Position numbers and translations under genes: made by a program
Notes under the pieces: model-generated
Database searches by the model: none
The model's input: only the letters and a program-made list of their open reading frames with translations
Told to the model about the DNA's origin: nothing
Assembly: GCF_022664465.1 (NCBI RefSeq)
Contig: NZ_JAKREV010000008.1
Location: forward strand, 1-64,000
Reading direction: 5' to 3'
Length of the DNA: 64,000 bases
Origin: Sphingomonas hankookensis
GTDB taxonomy: Bacteria > Pseudomonadota > Alphaproteobacteria > Sphingomonadales > Sphingomonadaceae
Shown here: in pieces, positions 18,207-27,030 of the stretch
How the letters are laid out: each line of letters starts with the position of its first letter
Position numbering within the stretch: position 1 is the first letter of the stretch

Positions 18207-19283
18207 CTAGGGATGCGCCGACCGGTTGCCTGACCGCTGCCTGATCAGCTTCATACTTTCAAGCCGCGTTCCGAACAGGGCGATAGCACCGAAGATCAGC
18301 AGCAGTGCCGGCCCCATCAACCATGATCGCTCACCAGATGCCCCATATGCGAACAACAGCAACGGGAAATGGAGTACGTAGAGAGCGTAGGCAAAATGTG
18401 AGCTCCATTCCAGCGCATCGTTCGTCCAGCATCTCCCGCCCCGAAGAACGCGCATCATATGAACGATAAACCAGCCACCGACCACCAGGTTGGCGATCAG
18501 CTGCGCACCCCTTGCAACCTCGATGGCGGCCAGCGCCACCAGAAGAATGGCCGCAACTAGAAACGGAAATTCCGGCACCTTCGGAATCCTGCCCGCGCCA
18601 TGCAATGCCGACAGGCCGAACCCGGCCAGCCAGATCGTCCCGAAGATGGCAAATCTTGGGTTCGCGAACGTCAAGGCCAGGGTGAGTATCACCGCCAATA
18701 CTGCCAACCATCGGTACCTGTGTACCGTGGCAATCCCGATGAGAAAGGCAATCAGATAATACCAGACCTCATACGACAGCGACCATAACGGACCATTTGC
18801 CGACAGGGTCGGGCCCGCGAACCCGTTCAGGAAAAGGATACTGGGAACCAGGCCGTCGAGTGAGAAACCACTACGTCCCGTAATGGTCATGAAGCTCCGG
18901 TCGCCGCCTGCGAATGCCAGTGGTGCCAGCATCCACAAAATGATAATTAGTATTACAGAAAAAATAAAAGGCGGGAAAATACGATTTATCCTGCCGATCA
19001 AAAAATTCTGCAAATTCCCTATCGAAATACTTTTCGCCAATGCTTTATGGATAAAGAATCCACTCAGTGCGAAAAATATCAATACTGACGACGTAGCCAG
19101 CACTCCCCATATGGGATGCGGATGCTGCTGAAATATATCGAATCCGTGCCCGATTAGGACAACGATCGAAGACCCCCCACGCCACGACGCGAAATATCGC
19201 GATTCTCGCTGACCCACACCGACATACTTGAAGTATTCCATGACTGGCATAGCTTCTTTTTCGAAAATCGGAGTGATACTCAT
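18207..19283 (-). CDS. Acyltransferase family 3 membrane protein (OafA/YrhL-like)
   Basis: A 358-residue integral membrane protein with about ten hydrophobic helices. The family hallmarks are RYFASWRGGSSIVVLIGHG (first helix with conserved R and H), FFALSGFFIHKAL, INRIFPPF (the R-x10-R-like region), GPLWSLSYEVWYYL and LYVLHFPLL. Such proteins transfer acetyl or other acyl groups to polysaccharides, so this is probably the O-acetyltransferase of the polymer. Its ATG overlaps the stop of the polymerase gene by 4 bases. The first part is more A+T-rich than most of the window. Confidence 0.88.
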   Translation of the reverse strand: MSITPIFEKEAMPVMEYFKYVGVGQRESRYFASWRGGSSIVVLIGHGFDIFQQHPHPIWGVLATSSVLIFFALSGFFIHKALAKSISIGNLQNFLIGRINRIFPPFIFSVILIIILWMLAPLAFAGGDRSFMTITGRSGFSLDGLVPSILFLNGFAGPTLSANGPLWSLSYEVWYYLIAFLIGIATVHRYRWLAVLAVILTLALTFANPRFAIFGTIWLAGFGLSALHGAGRIPKVPEFPFLVAAILLVALAAIEVARGAQLIANLVVGGWFIVHMMRVLRGGRCWTNDALEWSSHFAYALYVLHFPLLLFAYGASGERSWLMGPALLLIFGAIALFGTRLESMKLIRQRSGNRSAHP

Positions 19284-20650
19284 TTTGGTACGGGCATTCC
19301 CAAGTCAGGCAACATCAATTTCGCGCGTTGCCCCGAAAGCTGGCGAGGGAAAGAATACAACAATATTACCAGAAAAATTAGGCCGGATGTTAATAGCGCC
19401 GCTGTTACGGTATTACTTATCAATACAAAAGATACGTAAACCACAACCACAAAAATCATACTTTTGGGCAATCCGACTACAGCTCCATCAATAACTCTTA
19501 GCAATGCCGACAATATTACAGGATATATCAACACGCCCACGAATCCTAAATTCATGTAAGCATCCGAAAAAAGACCATTATTGGCGCGAGCTGTGAAATC
19601 TCCGATTGCGAACTCACCAATCAAAAATTGTATGTTTTCGTGAGGAGTGTGATTAAATATCTTCAGCAGTGATTCGTTATAATAAAGAAATCTATTGTTC
19701 TGAAAGTAAGAATAATAACTATAATTTAGTTCCGTAGGAATGAACAAGACACGATATGTAAATATACCATGCAATGCGATTTCATCGTAAAAATACGCCT
19801 GGGCTACGCAGGCAACTGTAAATAAAATACATCCCAATAGAAGAGCGTATGTTTTCACATATTCCTTGAACGCGAAGAAGCCGATAATGCCAAGCATTGG
19901 CACAAACAACGACTGCTTCTGACCACTAATCGAGAAGTTGATGAATATAACCAGCATGACAGCGCAGGCAAATAGCCAGCGCCGCCTTGTAAGAAGATAT
20001 ATCATCAAGACAGGAAGAAGATTATCTGCAAAGGATACGAGATAATTTATGGGAAAAGGCGCCTCGAACCCGCGAGCCTCTGCTCTGATGTCGTACACGT
20101 TTATCAGATCAAGATGAAATCTTAAGCCAGTGTTGACATATGAGTATATCAGAACGGATCCGGATAAAACAATTAGCGATATAATATAAAAAGAATTTGA
20201 CCGAAATCGGTCAAATGACTTTATCCTGATAGGCTTCATTACCAGCCAGGATATATAGAATAACAACCAAAAAATCGATATCATCGATATGTAAGCATAC
20301 CCATAATCAGGGCGAAATGATATCAGCGTAATAGTAGGAATAACTGAAAATAGCCCAAGCAGACATAGGATGTTGCCTGAAACCGATTTATCTTCGAAAA
20401 CATGCTTCAGTGCAGGAGTTGCACATGCCAGCATTATCCATGATAAAATTTCGGAACCCGCCGTTTTTCCATCATAGAAGAAGTTTTGATAACTAAATAC
20501 GTAAGCAATTTGCGAATACGCGATATCAAGTACAAATTTATACAAAAAGACCGTCAGCACAAAATATATGCTACGGATAGTCGCTGTATTATGCGACGAA
20601 AAATTACCGCCCGCCGGGGCATTTTTTATAACTGCAGAATCTGAATTCAT
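19280..20650 (-). CDS. Wzy-like polysaccharide polymerase
   Basis: A 456-residue protein with 11-13 hydrophobic helices and a larger loop in the second half, the usual form of Wzy repeat-unit polymerases, which join lipid-linked repeats on the periplasmic face. Sequence identity in this family is low, so topology and context carry the call: it lies between a putative glycosyltransferase and an acyltransferase. Motifs such as FSISGQKQSLFVPMLGI and GLFSDAYMNLGFVGVLIYPV resemble oligosaccharide-repeat polymerases. The gene is visibly A+T-rich with many AAT/ATA codons, unlike its neighbours, a common sign of horizontal exchange for wzy. Confidence 0.8.
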   Translation of the reverse strand: MNSDSAVIKNAPAGGNFSSHNTATIRSIYFVLTVFLYKFVLDIAYSQIAYVFSYQNFFYDGKTAGSEILSWIMLACATPALKHVFEDKSVSGNILCLLGLFSVIPTITLISFRPDYGYAYISMISIFWLLFYISWLVMKPIRIKSFDRFRSNSFYIISLIVLSGSVLIYSYVNTGLRFHLDLINVYDIRAEARGFEAPFPINYLVSFADNLLPVLMIYLLTRRRWLFACAVMLVIFINFSISGQKQSLFVPMLGIIGFFAFKEYVKTYALLLGCILFTVACVAQAYFYDEIALHGIFTYRVLFIPTELNYSYYSYFQNNRFLYYNESLLKIFNHTPHENIQFLIGEFAIGDFTARANNGLFSDAYMNLGFVGVLIYPVILSALLRVIDGAVVGLPKSMIFVVVVYVSFVLISNTVTAALLTSGLIFLVILLYSFPRQLSGQRAKLMLPDLGMPVPK

Positions 20651-20728
20651 GGAAAATACTCGTCTCCAGAATTATTATAAGCCCTGTTGCAATACAGAAA
20701 TGCAATTTTGGGCCTACTTTGCCTTTCC

Positions 20729-21493
20729 TCAGCGCCAATGCTTCTTCAGTACCCGAAATAAAAAATTATGAAACAAAAATGCCTGTATGTATAAGTAGCC
20801 CTTGGCACTAAGCTTCGCGCGATCTTTGAGAAGGTAAGAAAACCCTTCCTTTTTCAGGAAAGGAACAACTGGCCAATTCCACTGGCCCTTGATAACGGCG
20901 TTGATGAACGTGATCGGTGGATTGCGGACTTCTTTACCTGTCAACGCATAAAAGGGATCGTCGAGCTCGTTTGATATCGTACTCTGATCAAGGTCCCATG
21001 CTGAGGCACCGGGGATGAGAAGTTTCTTCAACGTCTCCACCTTGTACAACGACAGACCGATAGCCGAGCGATAGCGTACGCCTTTTGGAATAGGGCCGAT
21101 TTCCTGTCCCTTGGCGTAGGAAAGCGGCAGATCGGGCGAAACCTTCAAATACCCCACGGGGACTGCGCGCGCCTGTGCGATGATTGCCTCGAAGCGCTTT
21201 GTGTCGACCGGCGCCGAGATGAAGATATCCTCAAGCCACAGGATCACCCAAGGCTCGCTTATCTGCTTGATCGCAGCCGATAGATTATCGGAATAGGATC
21301 GGTCATCCCCGACCTTGATCACGGTGACGCCAGGCGCGTCGTAGCTCTTGTGGTTGGTTACCAGATATACCTGATAGGGGCAGTCCGGCCAATATTTCCG
21401 CAGGCAGTGAAAGAATGGGTCCCACAGATCGGCATATCGGTCGCAGGACACGACCATGAACGCTACTGGCGCGGCGGCGGGGCTGGGGGTCAT
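20729..21493 (-). CDS. Putative glycosyltransferase, GT-A-like
   Basis: A 254-residue soluble protein starting VAFMVVSCDRYADLWDPFF, then alternating strand/helix blocks and a possible metal-binding acidic motif in WVILWLEDIFI. The form (nucleotide-binding N-terminal half, short C-terminal hydrophobic helix YLYIQAFLFHNFLF) matches uncharacterised glycosyltransferases in polysaccharide loci. I do not recognise a named family. It starts the minus-strand unit that runs down to the GNAT gene and diverges from gmd. It is counted here as one of three candidate transferases; that is inference. Confidence 0.65.
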   Translation of the reverse strand: MTPSPAAAPVAFMVVSCDRYADLWDPFFHCLRKYWPDCPYQVYLVTNHKSYDAPGVTVIKVGDDRSYSDNLSAAIKQISEPWVILWLEDIFISAPVDTKRFEAIIAQARAVPVGYLKVSPDLPLSYAKGQEIGPIPKGVRYRSAIGLSLYKVETLKKLLIPGASAWDLDQSTISNELDDPFYALTGKEVRNPPITFINAVIKGQWNWPVVPFLKKEGFSYLLKDRAKLSAKGYLYIQAFLFHNFLFRVLKKHWR

Positions 21494-21808
21494 CGCTTCT
21501 CGTCCGATCGGTGCAATTAGAGGTTACGGTCAAACACGGCAGCGCCTTTCCGTCGGCTGCCAGGACTCAAACCTTGCTTCGACTTTTGTCCTGCGCTGAG
21601 ACGCAGGGCTGTAATGGGGCGCAACCGATAAGTCGATGGGCGGACAGCCTTACCCAGGGGCGCGCAGCCCGCCTTGCCGTCGTCTGGCGAAATATCAGGA
21701 TCGCAGTCCCGTTGATCCGGATCGCGCTTGCAGATGAGGATCGCGTTCGGCAAGGACCGCAGGCGGGCCATGCATCAGGCACGCCGAAGCGCTCCATAGG
21801 GGAAAACA
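21494..21808. other. Divergent promoter region between the wzy unit and gmd
   Basis: A 315-base gene-free region that must carry two outward promoters for the minus-strand group ending at 14683 and the plus-strand gmd group. No operator or convincing promoter pair could be fixed by eye. A short GC-rich inverted pair, CCTGCG / CGCAGG, lies near 21590-21607. Confidence 0.5.
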
Positions 21809-22936
21809 TTGACGAATCGTACTGAGCCTGTCGGGACCGGCAAAGTCGCCCTGATCACTGGCGTCACGGGGCAGGACGGCGCATATCTTGCCGAATTTCT
21901 TTTGGAAAAGGGCTATCAGGTTCACGGGATCAAGCGGCGCACTTCGCTGTTTAATACCGCCCGTATCGACCATCTTTTCCATGACCCGCATGAAACCGGC
22001 AGCTCTTTTCACCTGCATCACGGCGACATGACGGACTCTTCCTCCCTGCTGCGCATTCTGGAGCAGGTACAGCCCGACGAGGTTTACAATCTCGCCGCGC
22101 AAAGCCATGTCGCGGTGAGCTTCGAGGAACCGGAATATACCGCGAATTCCGACGCGATCGGCGTGCTTCGCCTGCTCGAAGCCATCAGGATCCTGAAGCT
22201 GACCGACAAGACGCGTTTCTATCAGGCGTCGACGTCGGAACTATATGGCCTGGTCCAGGAGACTCCGCAGCGCGAAACCACGCCCTTCTATCCGCGAAGC
22301 CCCTATGCCGTCGCTAAGCTCTATGGTTACTGGATCACCGTGAACTATCGGGAAGCCTATGGCATGTACGCGTGCAACGGCATCCTGTTCAATCACGAGT
22401 CCCCGCTACGCGGCGAGACATTCGTTACCCGCAAAATCACGCGGGCGTTGGCCAGGATCGCGCTAGGTTCGCAGACGGCTTTGTATCTGGGCAATCTGGA
22501 TGCGATGCGCGATTGGGGCCATGCCAAGGATTATGTCGAAATGCAGTGGCTTATGCTGCAGCAGGAAAAGCCCGAAGACTTTGTGATTGCCACCGGCGTG
22601 CAATATTCGGTCCGCGAGTTCGTGGATCGCGCGGGCGCAGCGATCGGCATGCGCTTCGAATGGCAGGGCAAGGAAGCGGAAGAGGTGGGCATTCTTGCCG
22701 CCGTCGAAAGCGATGACCAGGCATTGCGCGCGCGCATCGGCCAGGCCGTCGTCAAGGTCGACCCGCGTTACTATCGCCCGGCCGAAGTGGAAACCCTGTT
22801 GGGAGACGCCAGCAAGGCGAAGAACAAGCTGGGCTGGACGCCGCGTATCTCCTTCGAGGAGCTGGTCGAGGAAATGGCTGCAGCCGATATGCTCGAAGCG
22901 CAGGTAGAACTCGCCACCAAGCATATCCGGCGCTGA
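21809..22936 (+). CDS. gmd: GDP-mannose 4,6-dehydratase
   Basis: A 375-residue extended short-chain dehydrogenase making GDP-4-keto-6-deoxymannose. It shows [23 protein letters not shown] (NADP site), QASTSELYG and [10 protein letters not shown] (catalytic Thr/Glu and Tyr-x-x-x-Lys), and [20 protein letters not shown], diagnostic of Gmd. The start codon is TTG at 21809, chosen because AGGGGAAAAC sits right before it and the next residues match family N-termini. It leads a three-gene unit: gmd, a reductase 4 bases later, and a ColD-type enzyme with a 4-base overlap. GDP-mannose supply genes are not in the window. Confidence 0.95.
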   Translation: MTNRTEPVGTGKVALITGVTGQDGAYLAEFLLEKGYQVHGIKRRTSLFNTARIDHLFHDPHETGSSFHLHHGDMTDSSSLLRILEQVQPDEVYNLAAQSHVAVSFEEPEYTANSDAIGVLRLLEAIRILKLTDKTRFYQASTSELYGLVQETPQRETTPFYPRSPYAVAKLYGYWITVNYREAYGMYACNGILFNHESPLRGETFVTRKITRALARIALGSQTALYLGNLDAMRDWGHAKDYVEMQWLMLQQEKPEDFVIATGVQYSVREFVDRAGAAIGMRFEWQGKEAEEVGILAAVESDDQALRARIGQAVVKVDPRYYRPAEVETLLGDASKAKNKLGWTPRISFEELVEEMAAADMLEAQVELATKHIRR

Positions 22937-22940
22937 GAGC

Positions 22941-23873
22941 ATGACCCGATCCCGCAAGCTTCTTCTGACAGGCGGCGGCGGCATGGTCGGCCGCAATCTG
23001 GCCGAGCATGCTGCATTGGCAGATTGGACGATCCTGTCACCAACCCGCGGCGAGCTGGATCTTACCGATTACGTCGCCACCCAGGCCTATATCGAACGAC
23101 ACCGGCCGGATGCCATCATCCATGCCGCCGGCAAGGTGGGTGGAATCCAGGCAAACATTGCCAATCCCGTGCGCTTCCTGGTCGACAATCTTGATGTAGG
23201 TCGCAACGTCGTCATGGCGGCGCGTCATGCAGGGGTATCCGTACTGCTCAATCTCGGCAGTTCCTGCATGTACCCGCGCGGTCATGATGCAGCATTGCGC
23301 GAAGAACAGGTCCTTACGGGGGAATTGGAGCCGACCAACGAAGGATATGCCATCGCAAAAATCGCGACGGCGCGACTGTGCAGCTATATCCGTCGCGAGG
23401 ATCCCGCATATCAGTACAAGACATTGATTCCCTGCAACCTCTACGGCCGGTACGACAAGTTCGCTCCGCAGCATTCCCACCTCGTGCCGGCGGTGATCGC
23501 AAAGGTGCACGATGCAAAGATCAATGGCCTCGACGCTGTCGAAATCTGGGGTGATGGCAGCGCGCGTCGCGAGTTCATGTACGCTGGCGATCTGGCCGAC
23601 GCACTCGTGCGCGCGCTGGATAGCGCCGCTACGCTACCGGATATGATGAATGTCGGGCTAGGCTACGACTATACCATCAATGAATATTATGCGGCTGCCG
23701 CCAATGTTATCGGTTGGCAAGGGCGCTTCGTCCACAATTTGGACAGACCCGTTGGCATGGCGCGCAAGCTTGTCGATACCACGCGTCAACGTGATTGGGG
23801 GTGGCAGGCTTCCACATCGCTGGAAAACGGCATCCGTAAAACCTATCACTTCTATCTGGAAGAACAACCATGA
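22941..23873 (+). CDS. GDP-L-fucose synthase / GDP-L-colitose synthase-type epimerase-reductase
   Basis: A 310-residue protein of the Fcl/ColC family, which epimerises and reduces GDP-4-keto-6-deoxy sugars. The NADP motif is LLTGGGGMVGRNLAEH; the catalytic set is NLGSSCMYPRG (Ser, Cys), YAIAKIA (Tyr-x-x-x-Lys) and HSHLVPAVIAK (His). Sequence alone does not separate Fcl (GDP-fucose) from ColC (GDP-colitose, acting on the 3-deoxy product). The overlapping ColD-type gene downstream favours the ColC role. Both remain possible, and the enzyme could serve two routes. Confidence 0.88.
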   Translation: MTRSRKLLLTGGGGMVGRNLAEHAALADWTILSPTRGELDLTDYVATQAYIERHRPDAIIHAAGKVGGIQANIANPVRFLVDNLDVGRNVVMAARHAGVSVLLNLGSSCMYPRGHDAALREEQVLTGELEPTNEGYAIAKIATARLCSYIRREDPAYQYKTLIPCNLYGRYDKFAPQHSHLVPAVIAKVHDAKINGLDAVEIWGDGSARREFMYAGDLADALVRALDSAATLPDMMNVGLGYDYTINEYYAAAANVIGWQGRFVHNLDRPVGMARKLVDTTRQRDWGWQASTSLENGIRKTYHFYLEEQP

Positions 23874-25045
23874 CCATGCGGTTCCCCCTTGCTACTGCAA
23901 CCTGGGATCAAGCCGAATATGATGCACTTCAGCGTGTAATCGCGAGCGGCAACTTCACCATGGGTGAAAATGTCCGCACTTTTGAAGATGCATTTGCGAA
24001 CTTTATCGGTTCGAATTACGCGGTGATGGTCAATTCGGGCTCTTCGGCGAACCTGCTCATGATCGCCGCGCTCTGCTATCGCAAGCTGGGATCGAGCCTT
24101 AAGCCGGGTGACGAGGTGATTGTCCCGGCTGTCTCGTGGAGCACCACTTATTATCCCCTGCATCAATATGGCCTGAAGCTTCGCTTCGTCGACATCGATC
24201 TGGCTACACTGAATATCAGCATGGATGCGTTGGAAAACGCGATCACGGATCGTACCAAGGCAATTCTTGCAGTAAACCTTCTCGGCAACCCCAATGATTT
24301 CGACCGGGTTTCCCAAATAATTGGTGATCGCGATATTCTTCTCCTTGAAGATAACTGTGAATCGCTCGGTGCGACCTTCAAGGGCAGGCAAGCTGGTACG
24401 TTCGGTGTGATGGGAACGTACAGCAGCTTCTTCTCACACCATATATCGACGATGGAGGGTGGACTCGTCGTTACCGATGACGAGGAACTGTATCACCTGA
24501 TGCTCAGCTTGCGGGCACATGGCTGGACGCGGTCGCTGCCAAAGCATAATCTCGTATGCGGCGAGAAGAGCGATGATCCCTTCGAGGAAGCTTTCCGGTT
24601 CGTTCTACCTGGCTATAATCTTCGTCCGTTGGAAATGTCAGGCGCGCTAGGTATCGAGCAGCTCAAAAAGCTTCCGATGCTCGTTTCCGAGCGTCGCAAG
24701 AATGCGAAACTTCTGCAGGATCGTGTTGGTGATCATGACAAAGTTTTGATCCAACAGGAGGTCGGCGAAAGCAGCTGGTTCGGATTTTCGCTAGTGCCGC
24801 GCCCTGGAACGGGCCTGACGCGTGACATGTTGAGGTCGCAGTTAACCCCAAAGGGGTTTGAAGTACGCCCAATCGTAGCGGGGAACTTTGCCAAGAATGA
24901 GGTCGTTAAGCTTTTCGATTATGACATCGCCGGCACGCTCGAAAATGCGGATCATATCGACAAGCAGGGTCTGTTCATTGGCAACCATCATTACGATGTT
25001 AGTGAAATGATCGGGGAATTAGAACAGGTTTTGAGTTCTCTGTAA
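23870..25045 (+). CDS. ColD/RfbH-type PLP-dependent sugar 3-dehydratase
   Basis: A 391-residue member of the aspartate aminotransferase fold group. Where aminotransferases have the PLP lysine, this protein has His190 (SSFFSHHISTMEGG; the lysine column of the family aligns with the first of the two histidines). His at this site is the hallmark of GDP-4-keto-6-deoxymannose 3-dehydratase (ColD) and related E1-type dehydrases, which remove the C3 hydroxyl instead of exchanging an amino group. No ferredoxin-type cluster motif is seen, fitting ColD, which regenerates with glutamate. It overlaps the reductase gene by 4 bases (ATGA). Together with gmd this predicts a GDP-3,6-dideoxyhexose such as colitose. 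Confidence 0.88.
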   Translation: MTMRFPLATATWDQAEYDALQRVIASGNFTMGENVRTFEDAFANFIGSNYAVMVNSGSSANLLMIAALCYRKLGSSLKPGDEVIVPAVSWSTTYYPLHQYGLKLRFVDIDLATLNISMDALENAITDRTKAILAVNLLGNPNDFDRVSQIIGDRDILLLEDNCESLGATFKGRQAGTFGVMGTYSSFFSHHISTMEGGLVVTDDEELYHLMLSLRAHGWTRSLPKHNLVCGEKSDDPFEEAFRFVLPGYNLRPLEMSGALGIEQLKKLPMLVSERRKNAKLLQDRVGDHDKVLIQQEVGESSWFGFSLVPRPGTGLTRDMLRSQLTPKGFEVRPIVAGNFAKNEVVKLFDYDIAGTLENADHIDKQGLFIGNHHYDVSEMIGELEQVLSSL

Positions 25046-25063
25046 AATTTAGCCAATATGCCC

Positions 25064-25098
25064 CAGAACTATCGCCGTACTACGTTGCGATAGTTCTG
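25064..25098. terminator. Hairpin after the gmd-colD unit
   Basis: Perfect 12-bp arms CAGAACTATCGC / GCGATAGTTCTG with an 11-base loop, 19 bases after the colD stop. A T run is missing, because the IS5-type element begins right after the stem. It could have been an intrinsic terminator or a 3' stabilising hairpin. Confidence 0.6.
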
Positions 25099-25118
25099 AG
25101 AGTCTGTTTGAGAATGGA

Positions 25119-25448
25119 TCAGGCGCTGGCGTGACGGCTGTAGATGACAGTTCGGTTTGTGGCGAAAGGCGGGAGAATGACCGCATCGCGCCATTGCCGG
25201 TCGAAGCCGGGCAAGCTCTCGAAGCGCTTCATGGTAGCGTCAAAGCCGGGTAGTTCTTCGTGGATGGTGCGTATCTTCTCACCGTTGCCCGCGCCCGTCA
25301 CGATGTCGCAGCAGACCAGATCGGTCGTGAGTTCGTCTAGCTTGTAGGCGACGATCGCGCTCACCTCGTCAAAGGACACGGCATCAGTCGCCTTGGCCGT
25401 GACGATCGCGAAGTCGTTATCGGTGGTGATGATCTCTGGCTTCTGCAT
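25119..25448 (-). CDS. Small passenger ORF inside the IS5-type element
   Basis: A 109-residue protein starting MQKPEIITTDNDFAIVTAKA, without membrane segments, signal peptide or any motif I recognise. It lies 11 bases after the transposase stop on the same strand and its own stop is 1 base from the terminal inverted repeat, so the element is filled by exactly two ORFs. It could be an accessory transposition protein or a passenger. Composition is mixed acidic/hydrophobic with a conserved-looking GFDRQWRDAVILPP end. The coding call rests on position and length only. Confidence 0.55.
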   Translation of the reverse strand: MQKPEIITTDNDFAIVTAKATDAVSFDEVSAIVAYKLDELTTDLVCCDIVTGAGNGEKIRTIHEELPGFDATMKRFESLPGFDRQWRDAVILPPFATNRTVIYSRHASA

Positions 25449-25459
25449 GGCACGTCCGT

Positions 25460-26226
25460 TCAGGGGGTGAGCCGCCGGAGCAGGTTGCTGGCCATGGCAA
25501 GATGGATCATCGCCTCCGACACGTCGAGGCGCTTCTCGTAGTCGCGGACTAGCCGCCGCCAGCGCGTCATCCAGGCGAAGGTCCGCTCGACCACCCAGCG
25601 CCGAGGGAGCACCTTAAAGCCGGAGACGTCGTCCGACCGCCGGATGATCTCGACGGTGAAGTCGCGCAGAGCTGCCGCATCAAGCAGTTTGGTACGATCG
25701 TACGCCCCGTCGCCGAACAAGTGCTTGAGCCACGGCCAGCGTCTGCGGATCGCGGACATGATCTCCTGCGCGCCTGCGCTGTCGGAGATGTCGGCCGTCG
25801 TTAGGTTGACCATGAGGAGCCGCCCGTCGGTGTCGACCGCGATGTGACGCTTGCGCCCCTTGATCCGCTTGCCCGCGTCGTAGCCGCCGCCGGACGGAGC
25901 CGAGGGCGCCTTCACCGACTGGCTGTCAACCACGGCTGCGGACGGGCTCCGCTCGCGCGCCTCGCGCTCCCGGTCGAGCATCAGCGCCACGTCATGGATC
26001 GTGCGGAACAGGAGGCGGCGCACGAAGCGGCGAAACCACCAGTAGACCGTCTGCCATGGCGGGAAATCCTTCGGCAGCATCCGCCAGCCACCGCCCGAAC
26101 GAGCAAGGTACCGCAAGGCGTTCAGCACCTCGCGCAGGTCCGTCGTAGGCTTGCGCCCGCGCTTCGGCGGCGCGGGCAAGAACGGGCGGACGATCTCCCA
26201 CTCTGCATCCGTCAGATCGGTCGGGT
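25460..26226 (-). pseudogene. IS5-family (IS427 group) transposase, 5' end lost to IS3 insertion
   Basis: The reading frame holds a full DDE core: AVVDSQSVKAPSAPSGGG (first D), HLFGDGAYDRTKLLDAA (second D) and RWVVERTFAWMTRWRRL (E), plus the N-terminal FNPTDLTDAEWEIVRPFLP. The IS3-type element begins at 26227, directly ahead of that N-terminus, so the native start codon and promoter are separated from the gene. The frame can be read up to 26299 only by using IS3 end sequence as an artificial leader, so a product of about 279 residues might still be made if transcribed from the IS3 end. Confidence 0.75.
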
Positions 26227-26279
26227 TGAACCGCCCCGGGTTTGTCGGAGGCTCCAACTCCTGAAAAGGTGGAGCCTGT

Positions 26280-26606
26280 ATGAGCAAGACGACGAACAAG
26301 TTTGCGCCTGAGGTCCGCGAGCGTGCGGTGCGGATGGTGCTCGACCACGAGCGCGATCACCCGTCGCGGTGGGCAGCGGTGGTGTCGATCGCGGAGAAGA
26401 TCGGCTGCGTGCCGCAGACGCTCCACGAGTGGCTGAAGAAGGCCGAGGTCGACAGCGGCAAGCGCGCCGGCGTGCCAACCGAGGTGGCCGACAAGATGAA
26501 GGCGCTGGAGCGCGAAGTCCGCGAGTTGCGGCAGGCCAACGAAATCCTGCGCAAGGCGTCCGCGTATTTTGCTCAGGCGGAGCTCGACCGCCCGTTCCGG
26601 CGATGA
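26280..26606 (+). CDS. IS3-family transposase OrfA
   Basis: A 108-residue protein with an N-terminal helix-turn-helix ([22 protein letters not shown] ... [21 protein letters not shown]) and a C-terminal leucine-zipper-like helix ([22 protein letters not shown]), the standard OrfA form that binds the IS ends and multimerises. It is intact. The OrfB frame starts at 26603, overlapping its stop. OrfAB fusion would require programmed frameshifting; no clean slippery A-rich run was identified. Confidence 0.85.
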   Translation: MSKTTNKFAPEVRERAVRMVLDHERDHPSRWAAVVSIAEKIGCVPQTLHEWLKKAEVDSGKRAGVPTEVADKMKALEREVRELRQANEILRKASAYFAQAELDRPFRR

Positions 26607-27030
26607 TCGCCTTTATCGACGATCATCGCGCAACCTATGGGGTCGAGCCGATCTGCCGCGTCCTGCCGATCGCCCCATCGACGTACTTCGAGCGTGTCGC
26701 GCAGCGACGGGATCTGATGCGCCTGTCGGCGCGGGCGCAGCGGGATCAGGCTCTCAAGCCCGAGGTCGCCCGCGTCTTTGCCGAGAACTTCGGGGTGTAT
26801 GGCGTGCGCAAGGTCTGGCGCCAGATGATGCGGGAGGGTTTCCCGGTCGCTCGCTGCACCATCGAACGGTTGATGCGCGAGATGGGTCTGGCAGGCGTGA
26901 TCCGTGGCAAGCCGGTGCGTACGACCATCAGCGACAAGGCAGCGCCGTGCCCGCTCGACCACGTTAACCGCCAGTTCCGTGCCCCAGCGGGGACTGTCAG
27001 GAATTTTGTGCGGGAGGCCGGTTACCGTCA

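Noticed and set aside
22941..25045. GDP-perosamine synthesis
   Set aside because: Perosamine synthase keeps the PLP lysine. Here it is His190, which does not support transamination.
26227..26299. N-terminal extension of the IS5-type transposase ([12 protein letters not shown]...)
   Set aside because: These codons come from the IS3-type end read backwards; they are not native transposase sequence.
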